Shown: piece after piece, positions 27,301-34,843 of the stretch
Numbering within the stretch: the stretch's first letter is position 1
Layout: the number at the start of each line of letters is the position of its first letter
Origin: Paraflavitalea soli
GTDB taxonomy: Bacteria; Bacteroidota; Bacteroidia; Chitinophagales; Chitinophagaceae
Direction of reading: 5' to 3'
NCBI RefSeq assembly: GCF_003555545.1
Contig: NZ_CP032157.1
Location: 62,001-126,000, forward strand
Length of the DNA: 64,000 bases
Made by a program: the position numbers and the translations under genes
Notes under the pieces: model-generated
Database searches by the model: none
The model's input: only the letters and a program-made list of their open reading frames with translations
Told to the model about the DNA's origin: nothing

Positions 27301-27511
27301 TGGTAAAGGTTCCATCCTGACCGGAGGTGGTGCTGATCTTTTTTCCTTTTACACTGATAGTTGCCGAGGCGATGGGATTACCGTTTTTGTCGACGATGGC
27401 GCCTTTTACAGGGTCCCGGGCAAAGGCCGGAGAAAAAGCGAATAACAGGCAGGTGATCAGGATAGAGACAAGGCTGCCTCTTCCCCGCAATCGTAAGGGA
27501 ATAACTCTCAT
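24344..27511 (-). CDS. SusC/RagA-family TonB-linked outer membrane transporter
   Basis: The 1,055-residue protein has a signal peptide (about residues 10-32), a carboxypeptidase-regulatory-like domain (VKGAIVDKNGNPIASATISV to SNVGFKSQEY), the SusC hallmark VVVIGYGTQQKR, a plug (PLYVIDGVPYSTND, IESISILKDGAAAIYGLRAANGV split by the usual turn) and a 22-strand barrel ending in KLVNFGFNVSFN. It imports oligosaccharides with TonB energy in complex with the SusD protein encoded next. It is divergent from araB across 715 bp that hold a strong inverted repeat. No fused hybrid two-component regulator or sigma/anti-sigma pair adjoins it. Confidence 0.96.
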   Translation of the reverse strand: MRVIPLRLRGRGSLVSILITCLLFAFSPAFARDPVKGAIVDKNGNPIASATISVKGKKISTTSGQDGTFTIEAAPGDVLEVSNVGFKSQEYTIIAGQAIRILLAESASSLEDVVVIGYGTQQKRILTGAVSEIKSADIMRTPAVAATAALVGKVPGITFRATDARPGNGTNIQIRNLGNPLYVIDGVPYSTNDGTSAFGYNTGVSGTNIFNQIGMEDIESISILKDGAAAIYGLRAANGVVLVTTKKGKKNESTSINISGYYGLQNFTRFPQPGNAGQYVRGLLEAEQNAYGNPTGLYSPQELGKWEAGTEKGYKSYDYFDIVTRPNVPQYYLNASASGGSAKSNYYFSMGHLSQDALIRDFNFKRTNMQANLNASIAKGLQVGTQIRGRIESRHNVGVPGLDDYFNPLLSISSMWPIEPPYANDNPNYINQGHSVNVNPATYKDNVTGYIDEVFRSMDVNLSAQYDFKFGLTAKMLFSYGYTNEDFDGFEFTYDAYTYLPATDEYKLMTGNQNPWRERHKRNIWSRFGQFQLNYAKQLGDHNFTATAAYERSDMENSYLAIHSIPPNNYIPIMFFANQDYLGDEWSTEARAGYTGRVSYNYQQKYLMDAFLRYEGSYLYAKDKRWGLFPGFSIGWRLSEEAFLKDKLPFLNELKIRASYGETGSEVGISAFGYLGGYNFSQGSAVLDGTYVIGLRPRGLPITNLSWVNNQTTNIGINFILFDNQLTGAFDVFRRKRTGLPAGRYDVLLPNEVGYSLPNENLTSEANLGMEGMLVYNSKGNLIDWSLGVNGTLARRKDLNFYKPRFGNSWNEYRNSFENRWGNINWGYQVEGRFESQEEIDNYTINNDGQGNRSQLPGDFKFKDVNGDGIINAMDERPIGYAEGQQPYLSFGINGRVAWKGFSLAVDFAGSTLQSYFRDWELRNPFQNNGNSPAYMLTDRWHRVDPYDPYSKWEGGTYPALRKDYGHVNFQRRNDFWVTNVRYIRLKNMELAYTFSPKLTKRFGVSNLRVYVNGTNLFSFDNVKEFEIDPEISSTNGLVYPQQKLVNFGFNVSFN

Positions 27512-27580
27512 AAAGCAATGGTTTTTTTATTTGCAAGAATTGTTAGCCATTCTGCTGTGTTTACTGCAAAGCATTCCCTT

Positions 27581-27619
27581 GCCTGTGCGCTAACAGGTTG
27601 TACCTGTTGGTGCACAGGC
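27581..27619. promoter_or_regulatory. Strong inverted repeat upstream of susC
   Basis: GCCTGTGCGCTAACAGG (27581-27597) and CCTGTTGGTGCACAGGC (27603-27619) are complementary at 15 of 17 positions around the loop TTGTA. The words CCTGT and ACAGG alternate at 27582, 27593, 27603 and 27614 with 10-11 bp steps, and again at 27632 and 27646. The set is flanked by AAAGCATT (27568) and two AATGCTTT words (27658, 27677). There is no T run, so it is more likely an operator or a structured leader than a terminator. Confidence 0.6.
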
Positions 27620-28154
27620 GTATGGCATCCACCTGTACCATGATGACAGGCAGGCTGAATGCTTTACGCTACACGTAATGCTTTGGTGTTAGTAAAAAGT
27701 TCCACGGGGCCCAGGGATTAGGGGGGTATGCGCATGGGGGTGACCATCAGGCATACCTGGTTCAGCTTAGTAATTGTAGAATGGCGAAAGCCAGTAATTT
27801 GTCAGTAACAACCAGTTGAGAATTGCTGAAATGAAGGAGCCAGCCGTAACGGGAGATGGAGGAGATGCAGTCCAGGCATATCGATCTGCCAGTTTAATAG
27901 CTTGGTTCGTTTCATATAGCAAGTGATGCAAGTCAGGGCAAATTAAAATAATTATTTCAATAACTGTCATAATTACATTTAATTATTTTCTGGTCGGTGT
28001 TTGAGGTATGGGGCGTGGCGGCCAGGGGGAAAGGAGGGTGGTGGACAACTGGTTACTATCTGTATAAGGTAAATCATATTTTGAACTTTATTAATTGGTT
28101 TAGTTTGGTAGTTTTGTGACCCGCCGGTTTCCGGGGGAAAGTCTGTGCCCCTGG

Positions 28155-28186
28155 TTTGGTAGTCTCAATTTTTGTTAATTCTTTTG
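28155..28186 (+). promoter_or_regulatory. Candidate araB promoter
   Basis: TTTG at 28155-28158 and TTCTTTTG at 28179-28186 are spaced by 20 bases and resemble the Bacteroidota promoter consensus (TTTG at -33 and TAnnTTTG at -7) with one mismatch. A perfect TAGTTTTG lies further upstream at 28109-28116 but with a longer gap to a TTTG. Both are weak evidence alone. Confidence 0.3.
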
Positions 28187-28226
28187 TACCTAAATCTATA
28201 AGTGTTACCTTGACACGAATTGCCAA

Positions 28227-29897
28227 ATGAAGAACGAACAATATGTTATAGGAGTGGATTACGGAACAGATTCCGTACGTTCCATCATCGTCGATGCTGC
28301 TACTGGTAAAGAGGTTGCTGCGGCTGTATTTTCCTATCCCCGCTGGAAGGATGGACTGTATTGCAATGCCCCGGCGAACCAGTTTCGCCAACACCCGAAG
28401 GATTATGTAGAGGGGCTGGAGCAAAGCATTAAAGACTGTTTGCGCCAGGCAGGGCCGGCGGTAGCCGCCCAGGTAAAGGCGATCTCGATCGATACAACGG
28501 GTTCTACGCCTGTGGCGGTCGATGAAACGGGCACGCCGCTGGCGTTGTTGCCGGGTTTTGAGCAAAATCCCAATGCGATGTTCGTATTGTGGAAAGACCA
28601 TACCTCGGTAAAGGAAGCGGCGGAGATCAATGCCCATGCAGAGCGTTTTGACGTCAACTATCTTCAATATGTGGGCGGTATCTATTCTTCCGAATGGTTC
28701 TGGGCCAAATTACTGCATGTGCTGCGGGCTGATGAGCAGGTGCGCAAAGCCTGTTATTCCTGGGTAGAACATTGTGACTGGATCCCTTTCCTGCTCACGG
28801 GGGGGCAGCGGGCGCAGGATATCCGGCGGGGGGTGTGCTCGGCAGGGCATAAATCCCTGTGGGCTGCTGAGTTTGGCGGATTGCCTCCCGATGAGTTCTT
28901 TACTTCTCTCGATCCCCTGCTAAAAGGTTTTACTACACGTCTTTTTAAGGATACTTATACCGCCGATAAAGCGGCCGGCAAGCTTACCACTGCCTGGGCG
29001 GAACGCCTGGGGCTCTCTACTGATGTTATCATCGGTGTAGGTGCTTTTGATGCCCATATGGGGGCTGTAGGCGGTCAGATCGAACCTTACCATTTAAGTA
29101 AGGTAATGGGTACTTCCACCTGCGATATGCTGGTGGCGCCCAAAGGGGATATGGAAGGTAAACTGGTAAAAGGCATTTGCGGGCAGGTAGACGGATCGGT
29201 GATACCGGGTATGATCGGGCTGGAAGCTGGTCAGAGCGCCTTTGGTGATGCCTATGCCTGGTTCAGGAATGTACTGGCCTGGCCTGTACAACAACTGCTG
29301 TCTGAATCAACGATTATAGATAAAGGAACGGCTGCAAAGCTGGCAGAGGAAACGTTGGCGAAGATCATTCCTGCGCTCAGTCAGCAGGCGGCACAGTTGT
29401 CTTTTGACGAGCACAGTGAGCTGGCGGTAGACTGGTTCAACGGCCGCCGTACACCGGATGCCAACCAGGTATTGAAAGGAGTGATCAGCAATCTTGGTCT
29501 GGGCAGCGATGCGCCCCGTATCTTCAGGGCGGTGGTAGAAGCTACCTGCTTTGGTGCCAAAAGCATTGTTGATCGTTTCAACAATGAAGGAGTGCCTGTG
29601 AAAGGATTGATCGGGCTGGGTGGTGTAGCGCGGAAATCACCTTTCATCATGCAAATGATGGCAGATGTAATGAATATGCCTATCCGCATTCACCGTTCTG
29701 AACAAACCTGCGCAGCGGGCGCAGCCATGTTTGCGGCCACGGCAGCCGGTATTTATCCAAAAGTGGAAGAGGCCATGGCAGCGATGGGGCAGGGATTTGA
29801 CGTGGAGTATTATCCCGATCAGCAAAAGACAGGACTGTATGCCAGAAGGTACCAGCAATACCATGGGTTGGGTAATTTTATAGAGGATCATTCTTAG
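28227..29897 (+). CDS. araB: Ribulokinase
   Basis: The 556-residue FGGY-family kinase has the N-terminal phosphate-binding segment IGVDYGTDSVRS, the substrate region (ISIDTTGSTPVAVDETG, then NPNAMFVLWKDHTS), WVEHCDWIPFLLTG, and the C-terminal ATP-binding stretch (LIGLGGVARKSPFIMQMMADV, then EQTCAAGAAMFAA). Length and motifs match AraB, which phosphorylates L-ribulose to L-ribulose-5-phosphate in the cytoplasm. It heads the araB-araD-araA-symporter run and is divergent from susC. Confidence 0.96.
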   Translation: MKNEQYVIGVDYGTDSVRSIIVDAATGKEVAAAVFSYPRWKDGLYCNAPANQFRQHPKDYVEGLEQSIKDCLRQAGPAVAAQVKAISIDTTGSTPVAVDETGTPLALLPGFEQNPNAMFVLWKDHTSVKEAAEINAHAERFDVNYLQYVGGIYSSEWFWAKLLHVLRADEQVRKACYSWVEHCDWIPFLLTGGQRAQDIRRGVCSAGHKSLWAAEFGGLPPDEFFTSLDPLLKGFTTRLFKDTYTADKAAGKLTTAWAERLGLSTDVIIGVGAFDAHMGAVGGQIEPYHLSKVMGTSTCDMLVAPKGDMEGKLVKGICGQVDGSVIPGMIGLEAGQSAFGDAYAWFRNVLAWPVQQLLSESTIIDKGTAAKLAEETLAKIIPALSQQAAQLSFDEHSELAVDWFNGRRTPDANQVLKGVISNLGLGSDAPRIFRAVVEATCFGAKSIVDRFNNEGVPVKGLIGLGGVARKSPFIMQMMADVMNMPIRIHRSEQTCAAGAAMFAATAAGIYPKVEEAMAAMGQGFDVEYYPDQQKTGLYARRYQQYHGLGNFIEDHS

Positions 29898-29903
29898 AAT
29901 ACA

Positions 29904-29938
29904 AGCTGCGAGCGGTGAGCTACGAGCTGCGAGCGGAA
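29904..29938. repeat. Period-7 array, five units
   Basis: AGCTGCG, AGCGGTG, AGCTACG, AGCTGCG and AGCGGAA follow each other without gaps right after the araB stop. The same words occur at 45959-45986 after an AraC gene. Confidence 0.7.
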
Positions 29939-29993
29939 AATGCAAGCAGCGGAGGTGAACTGGTACGGATACTGACTGTTAAATTCGAAATTA

Positions 29994-30692
29994 ATGAGTG
30001 CACACAAATATATTCGTGAGGAAGCGTATGAGGCCAATATGCAGCTTCCGGCCCTGGGCCTGGTATTATTCACTTTTGGCAATGTAAGTGCAGTAGACCG
30101 CAAAGCCGGTGTATTTGCCATTAAGCCCAGTGGAGTACCTTATAAAGATCTGTCACCAGACAATATGGTGATCGTTGACTTTGATGCCAAAACGGTGGAA
30201 GGAACGATGCGTCCCTCTTCTGATACTAAAACCCATGCTGTGCTCTACAAGCATTGGGATAAGATCGGCGGCATTGTGCATACGCATTCCACCTATGCCA
30301 CTGCCTGGGCCCAGTCGCAGCGTGATATTCCCATCTTCGGCACTACCCATGCAGACCATAATACAGTAGATATTCCCTGCGCTCCTCCGATGGATGATGC
30401 GATGATAAAGGGAGATTATGAACATGAAACGGGTTTCCAGATCATCAATTGCCTGCAGTCGAAAGGGCTGAGCTATGAGGAGCTGGAAATGGTGCTGGTA
30501 GGCAACCATGCGCCTTTTACCTGGGGTAAAACGGCTGCCAAAGCGGTCTACAACAGTGCAGTACTGGAAAATATTGCGCAGATGGCTTTGCTTACTGAGC
30601 AGATCAATGCGCAGGCGCCGCGGTTGAAGGATGCCTTGATCAAAAAGCATTTTGAAAGAAAGCATGGGCCGGATTCGTATTATGGGCAGTAG
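29994..30692 (+). CDS. araD: L-ribulose-5-phosphate 4-epimerase
   Basis: The 232-residue class II aldolase-fold protein has GLVLFTFGNVSAVDR, KPSGVPY, the zinc ligands His96 and His98 in VHTHSTYATAWAQ, the conserved TTHADHN block and a later histidine in GNHAPFTWG. Length and motifs match AraD, which turns L-ribulose-5-phosphate into D-xylulose-5-phosphate for the pentose phosphate pathway. It follows araB by 96 bp and precedes araA. Confidence 0.96.
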   Translation: MSAHKYIREEAYEANMQLPALGLVLFTFGNVSAVDRKAGVFAIKPSGVPYKDLSPDNMVIVDFDAKTVEGTMRPSSDTKTHAVLYKHWDKIGGIVHTHSTYATAWAQSQRDIPIFGTTHADHNTVDIPCAPPMDDAMIKGDYEHETGFQIINCLQSKGLSYEELEMVLVGNHAPFTWGKTAAKAVYNSAVLENIAQMALLTEQINAQAPRLKDALIKKHFERKHGPDSYYGQ

Positions 30693-30696
30693 GGAC

Positions 30697-30724
30697 GGCA
30701 GTCGGCAATCGGCAGTCGGCAATG
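30697..30724. repeat. Period-7 array, four units
   Basis: GGCAGTC, GGCAATC, GGCAGTC and GGCAATG run in register a few bases after the araD stop. The array is followed by a separate 29-bp repeat. Confidence 0.7.
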
Positions 30725-30780
30725 CGCCCCGCGAAGCGGGACAAGTTTTGCTTCGATAGCGGATCTCTCACTACGCTGCG

Positions 30781-30884
30781 CTTCGTTCGAGATGACAAGG
30801 AGGGTGGAGCTTCGTTTGAGATGACAAGGAAGGGGGCGCTTCGTTCAAAATGACAAGGAAGGGAGAGCCGAAATGACAAGAAAG
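30781..30884. repeat. 29-bp tandem repeat, three and a half units
   Basis: Units starting CTTCGTT at 30781, 30810 and 30839 each contain a G/A-rich word around ATGACAAGGA and end in a G-rich tail; a partial unit (AAATGACAAGAAAG) follows to 30884. The array fills most of the spacer before araA. Words like these (cttcgttcgagatgacaag) are dispersed in many Bacteroidota genomes. Confidence 0.7.
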
Positions 30885-30914
30885 TATATTCTTACAATCA
30901 GTAAAAAACGATAG

Positions 30915-32405
30915 ATGATCAATTTAAAGACTTTGGAAGTTTGGTTTGTAACCGGTAGCCAGCATTTGTACGGACCTGAGACCTTGAAACAAGTGGCCGA
31001 AAATGCACAAACTATTGCGAAAGCCCTGGATGCTTCTGCTAAAATACCTGTCACTGTTATTTGGAAGGACACTGTTAAATCGCCGGAAGAAATTTATAAG
31101 ATCTGCCAGGAAGCCAATACAACTCCAAACTGTATCGGTATCATTGCCTGGATGCATACCTTTTCACCCGCCAAGATGTGGATCGGCGGTCTGAAGATAC
31201 TCAACAAGCCTTTATTGCATTTACATACACAGTTCAACCGCGATATTCCCTGGGGAGAGATCGACATGGACTTCATGAACCTCAACCAGAGTGCGCACGG
31301 CGACCGCGAGTTTGGTTTCATCATGACGCGTATGCGCCTCAACCGCAAAGTGGTGGTAGGTCATTGGCAGGATGAAGAAGTATTGGAGCGTATCAATGTA
31401 TGGACAAGGGTAGCTGCCGGCTGGCACGACTGGCAGGGCGCGCGCTTTGTACGTTTTGGTGATAATATGCGCTATGTAGCGGTTACGGACGGCGACAAAG
31501 TGGAAGCTGAAATGAAATTCGGTTTTTCCGTTAACACGCATGGCATTGGCGACCTGGTGAAAGTGATCAATGAGATCGGTGATGGCGCCGTAGACAAACT
31601 GGTGCAGGAATACAATGACCGTTATAAAGTAGCAGATGTACTGAAGAAAGGCGGCAGCAGTTACAACTCCATCCGCGATGCTGCGAGGATTGAACTGGGC
31701 CTGCGCAGCTTCCTGGAGCAAGGTAACTTCAAGGGATTCTCCGATACGTTTGAAGACCTGCATGGCATGGTACAATTGCCGGGTATTGCCGCGCAGCGCC
31801 TGATGGGCAGCGGTTATGGATTTGCCGGTGAGGGTGATTGGAAAACTGCAGCGCTTGTACGGGCCATGAAAGTGATGGGGCAGGGGCTGCCGGGTGGCAA
31901 CTCCTTCATGGAAGATTATACGTATCACTTCAATCCCTCCAATCCGCAGGTACTGGGCGCGCATATGCTGGAGATCTGTGAATCGATTGCTGAAGGGAAG
32001 CCAAGCTGTGAGATACACCCGCTGGGTATTGGCGGCAAAGCCGATCCTGTGCGCCTTGTATTCAACAGTGCACCGGGTAAAGCGCTGAATGCTTCGCTGA
32101 TAGACATGGGCAATCGGTTCAGGATGCTGGTGAATGAAGTGGAAGCGGTGAAGCCGGAGCATGACCTGCCCAAACTGCCTGTAGCAAGGGTATTGTGGAA
32201 GCCATTACCGGATATGAAAACAGCTTGCGCAGCCTGGATACTGGCCGGTGGTGCACACCATACGGGCTATAGCCAGAACCTGACGGCCGAATACCTACAG
32301 GACTTTGCAGAGATTGCCGGGATAGAGTTTGTATTGATCGGTAAGGATACCAACCTGTACCAACTCAAGAATGAACTGCGCTGGAATGAAGTGTATTATA
32401 GGTAA
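30915..32405 (+). CDS. araA: L-arabinose isomerase
   Basis: The 496-residue protein has the AraA N-terminus [37 protein letters not shown], the [13 protein letters not shown] block and C-terminal [14 protein letters not shown]. It converts L-arabinose to L-ribulose in the cytoplasm using a divalent metal. It is the third gene of the araBDA group. Length is standard. A hairpin terminator at 32548-32580 follows. Confidence 0.97.
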   Translation: MINLKTLEVWFVTGSQHLYGPETLKQVAENAQTIAKALDASAKIPVTVIWKDTVKSPEEIYKICQEANTTPNCIGIIAWMHTFSPAKMWIGGLKILNKPLLHLHTQFNRDIPWGEIDMDFMNLNQSAHGDREFGFIMTRMRLNRKVVVGHWQDEEVLERINVWTRVAAGWHDWQGARFVRFGDNMRYVAVTDGDKVEAEMKFGFSVNTHGIGDLVKVINEIGDGAVDKLVQEYNDRYKVADVLKKGGSSYNSIRDAARIELGLRSFLEQGNFKGFSDTFEDLHGMVQLPGIAAQRLMGSGYGFAGEGDWKTAALVRAMKVMGQGLPGGNSFMEDYTYHFNPSNPQVLGAHMLEICESIAEGKPSCEIHPLGIGGKADPVRLVFNSAPGKALNASLIDMGNRFRMLVNEVEAVKPEHDLPKLPVARVLWKPLPDMKTACAAWILAGGAHHTGYSQNLTAEYLQDFAEIAGIEFVLIGKDTNLYQLKNELRWNEVYYR

Positions 32406-32411
32406 GAGGAG

Positions 32412-32439
32412 AGAATACAGAATACAGAATACAGAATCC
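32412..32439. repeat. Period-7 array, four units
   Basis: AGAATAC occurs three times in tandem (32412, 32419, 32426), followed by AGAATCC (32433). It starts seven bases after the araA stop. Confidence 0.75.
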
Positions 32440-32547
32440 GGCGACACGCGTTTGTCCTGGGTGTTAAAACAGGAGACCGTAGTTAAAAAGGATCAGTGGA
32501 CAAATGAATTGTTATAAGTACACATTATAATACATATCGATAAGATG

Positions 32548-32580
32548 AAGGCACCTTGCTTTGGGCAGGTGCTTTCATTT
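32548..32580 (+). terminator. Intrinsic terminator after araA
   Basis: AAGGCACCT (32548-32556) pairs with AGGTGCTTT (32567-32575) with one G-T pair, followed by CATTTT. It ends the araBDA transcript about 145 bp after the araA stop, so the symporter may have its own promoter. Confidence 0.7.
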
Positions 32581-32836
32581 TGGGCCCGATGCCAGATAAA
32601 CGGGAGGGAAAGTAGCTGGAAAGGGAATAAAAAATTGAGAGCATTGGTACAAGGATTGACGAATTCAGTACGGTTATTATTAAAATAATCACTATTTTTC
32701 ACGTTTGAAAAGTGCTTTAGCATATGAAAATAAATGCCGTCAGTATTGGTCATGCTAACAGTCGTTATTCTCAGCAGCCGTATAAGCCTTTCACCCTTAT
32801 TAATAACTTCTTTTCTAATCAACTTCAAAACGGTTA

Positions 32837-34570
32837 TTGCTTATGAATAACAGCCTCGTGTCTTACGATTACCTGATCATCGTACTTTACTTTGTCCTGG
32901 TGGGCTCTTATGGCTACTGGATCTATCGCCGGAAGAAGAAGGCTTCGATGGATACGAAGGATTTCTTTCTGGCGGAAGGCTCGCTGACCTGGTGGGCTAT
33001 TGGCGCCTCCCTGATCGCTTCCAATATATCTGCCGAGCAGTTTATCGGGATGAGTGGTGAGGGATTTTTTGTGGGCACTGCTGTAGCTGCTTATGAGTGG
33101 ATCGCTGCGCTGGCGCTGATCATCATTGCCATCTGGTTTATTCCTATCTATCTTAAGAATAAGATATATACGATGCCGCAATTCCTCAAGACACGGTACA
33201 ATGAGACGGTGGCGTTGATCATGGCGGTATTCTGGTTGTTTCTCTACATATTCGTAAACCTCACTTCTATCTTATACCTGGGTGCTGTGGCCATTAAAGG
33301 ATTGCTGGGCGGCAATGAGAATATGCTGCACATCATCATGCTGGCACTGGCGGCCTGCGCCCTCATCATTACGCTGGGTGGCATGAAGGTAATTGGTTAT
33401 ACCGACGTAATCCAGGTAGCGGTGTTGATCGTCGGCGGTCTGGCTACTACTTACCTTGCCTTGACGATCGTAGCGGAGAAGCTCGGTGTGGGTCAGGGTG
33501 CGCTTGCCGGTTTCAATGCCTTGCTGCATGATTCACCGGAACACTTTAAAATGATATTGGATAAGCCGGAATCGACGGTGGGGGTGATCGATACGCCCAA
33601 CAACCTGCAGATACAGAAGTATGTGGTATTGCCCGGTATTGCCATGTATTTTGCGGGTCAGTGGATCGTGAACCTCAACTACTGGGGTTGTAACCAATAC
33701 ATCACACAGCGCGCGCTGGGTGCTGACCTGCAGACTGCCCGTACGGGTATCCTGTTTGCCGGTTTCCTGAAGCTGATGATGCCTATCATTGTAATGTTGC
33801 CCGGTATCGCTGCCTGGGTATTGTACAAGAATGGTCACCTGCCGCAATTAGGAAGCAAAGACGGCGCTTATTCTGCCATCCTGGGATTCCTGCCCAACGG
33901 ATTGAAAGGCTTGTCTATTGCCGCTCTTACGGCTGCTATTGTGGCCTCGCTGGCTGGTAAGCTCAACAGTATCTCTACGATCTACACGCTGGATATCCAT
34001 AAAAAATACGTGAACAAAGATGTAGATGAGAAGAAAATGGTGTGGATCGGCCGGCTGACAGTAGTGGCTGCCATCATCGTGTCGCTCATCTTTACCTGGG
34101 ATGATCTGTTGGGTATTGGCGGCGAAGGCGGCTTTACCTTTATCCAGAAATATACCGGCTTCATTAGCCCCGGTGTATTTGCGATGTTCATATTGGGTAT
34201 GTTCTGGAAACGTACTACGGGCACAGCTGCCCTGGTAGGTGTGATCCTTGGTTTTGCTCTCGCTATCTTCTTCAACAACTACGCGGTCGGTATTTTCGGC
34301 AAGGAAACGCTGATGTATACAGCCTATACCTATCAGAAGATGGAAGGCGGCGTGCTGAAGACGATCACAGAGATCCCCTTCCTGATCAATATGGGCTGGT
34401 CATTTGTAATTACCGTGGCTACCATGGTGGCAATCAGCCTTGGTGGTCCGAAGGTAAATCCCAAAGCTTTTGAGATCGACAGTTCTATGTTCAAGGTGAA
34501 GCCAGCTACCATAGTGATGATCGTGATCACGCTGATGATACTGGCTGCCCTGTACATCAAGTTCTGGTAA
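32837..34570 (+). CDS. Sodium:sugar symporter (SSS/SLC5 family)
   Basis: The 577-residue protein has about 14 membrane segments and the SSS family pattern: an N-terminal segment with FLAEGSLTWWAIGASLIASNISAEQF split by the first unwound helix, GMSGEGFFVGTAVAAYEW, TMPQFLKTRYN, ITLGGMKVIGYTDVIQ, WGCNQYITQRALGA and AALTAAIVASLAGKLNSISTIYTLDI. These match SGLT-type bacterial sugar transporters of the inner membrane. Its position after araBDA makes L-arabinose the likely substrate (inference). It is followed by a strong terminator at 34601. Confidence 0.92.
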   Translation: MLMNNSLVSYDYLIIVLYFVLVGSYGYWIYRRKKKASMDTKDFFLAEGSLTWWAIGASLIASNISAEQFIGMSGEGFFVGTAVAAYEWIAALALIIIAIWFIPIYLKNKIYTMPQFLKTRYNETVALIMAVFWLFLYIFVNLTSILYLGAVAIKGLLGGNENMLHIIMLALAACALIITLGGMKVIGYTDVIQVAVLIVGGLATTYLALTIVAEKLGVGQGALAGFNALLHDSPEHFKMILDKPESTVGVIDTPNNLQIQKYVVLPGIAMYFAGQWIVNLNYWGCNQYITQRALGADLQTARTGILFAGFLKLMMPIIVMLPGIAAWVLYKNGHLPQLGSKDGAYSAILGFLPNGLKGLSIAALTAAIVASLAGKLNSISTIYTLDIHKKYVNKDVDEKKMVWIGRLTVVAAIIVSLIFTWDDLLGIGGEGGFTFIQKYTGFISPGVFAMFILGMFWKRTTGTAALVGVILGFALAIFFNNYAVGIFGKETLMYTAYTYQKMEGGVLKTITEIPFLINMGWSFVITVATMVAISLGGPKVNPKAFEIDSSMFKVKPATIVMIVITLMILAALYIKFW

Positions 34571-34600
34571 ACTGTATTTAACTATAGCTCTTTTGAATAG

Positions 34601-34634
34601 CAGCAGGCTGAGAAGCCTGCTGTTGTTATTTTGT
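34601..34634 (+). terminator. Intrinsic terminator after the symporter gene
   Basis: CAGCAGGCT (34601-34609) and AGCCTGCTG (34614-34622) form a 9-bp stem with a GAGA loop, followed by TTGTTATTTTG. It closes the arabinose-use region. Confidence 0.8.
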
Positions 34635-34691
34635 CTGAACCGGGATCTGTTGGATGTTTGGGGTTGGTGGATAGAAGGGTTGCGGGAGGCC

Positions 34692-34825
34692 GGACACGGC
34701 GGATACACGGCCCTACAACGGCCTATATATGAAGGACATACGGAGGTATATCGCTATAAGGTCGCTATAACGTCGCTGAAAGGTCGCTGTAGTGTCGTTG
34801 AAAGGTTGCTAAGAGGTTGTAGTAG
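34692..34825. repeat. Degenerate 11-bp tandem array, about 12 units
   Basis: In register, a CG or TG dinucleotide recurs exactly every 11 bases at 34697, 34708, 34719, 34730, 34741, 34752, 34763, 34774, 34785, 34796, 34807 and 34818. The clearest units are GGTCGCTATAA (34760), CGTCGCTGAAA (34771), GGTCGCTGTAG (34782), TGTCGTTGAAA (34793) and GGTTGCTAAGA (34804). The array lies between the convergent symporter and HAD genes, past the symporter terminator. Its unit sequence differs from the array at 5031, but the period and length are the same. Confidence 0.75.
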
Positions 34826-34843
34826 AATGACTTGTGAGGAGCC

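Larger units (their letters stand above)
27512..28226. other. Divergent regulatory spacer between susC and araB
   Basis: No convincing gene is present in these 715 bp; a 67-codon minus-strand frame at 27767-27970 has no recognisable product. The susC side (27568-27684) has a symmetric region with a 17-bp-arm inverted repeat, and the araB side has promoter-like elements at 28109-28116 (TAGTTTTG) and 28155-28186. Regulatory sites for both halves of the arabinose locus are expected here. Confidence 0.6.
32406..32836. other. Spacer between araA and the symporter gene
   Basis: These 431 bp hold a period-7 array (32412-32439), a terminator hairpin (32548-32580) and an A/T-rich stretch with TTTTCA-CGTT-TGAAAA at about 32697. 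No gene was accepted; a 111-codon minus-strand frame at 32493-32828 has no recognisable product. Confidence 0.55.

Noticed and set aside
27767-27970. 67-codon minus-strand frame in the susC-araB spacer
   Set aside because: No family features, no start context, and the region is more likely regulatory.
30781-30884. Possible CRISPR array
   Set aside because: The 29-bp units are directly abutting, with no unique spacers and no cas genes nearby. The 7-, 8- and 11-bp arrays are likewise simple tandem arrays.
31221-32162. Minus-strand open frame of 313 codons inside araA
   Set aside because: araA is complete and well conserved on the plus strand; the antisense frame is a by-product of its codon use.
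32493-32828. 111-codon minus-strand frame in the araA-symporter spacer
   Set aside because: It overlaps a terminator hairpin and an A/T-rich promoter region, and its product is unlike any family I know.
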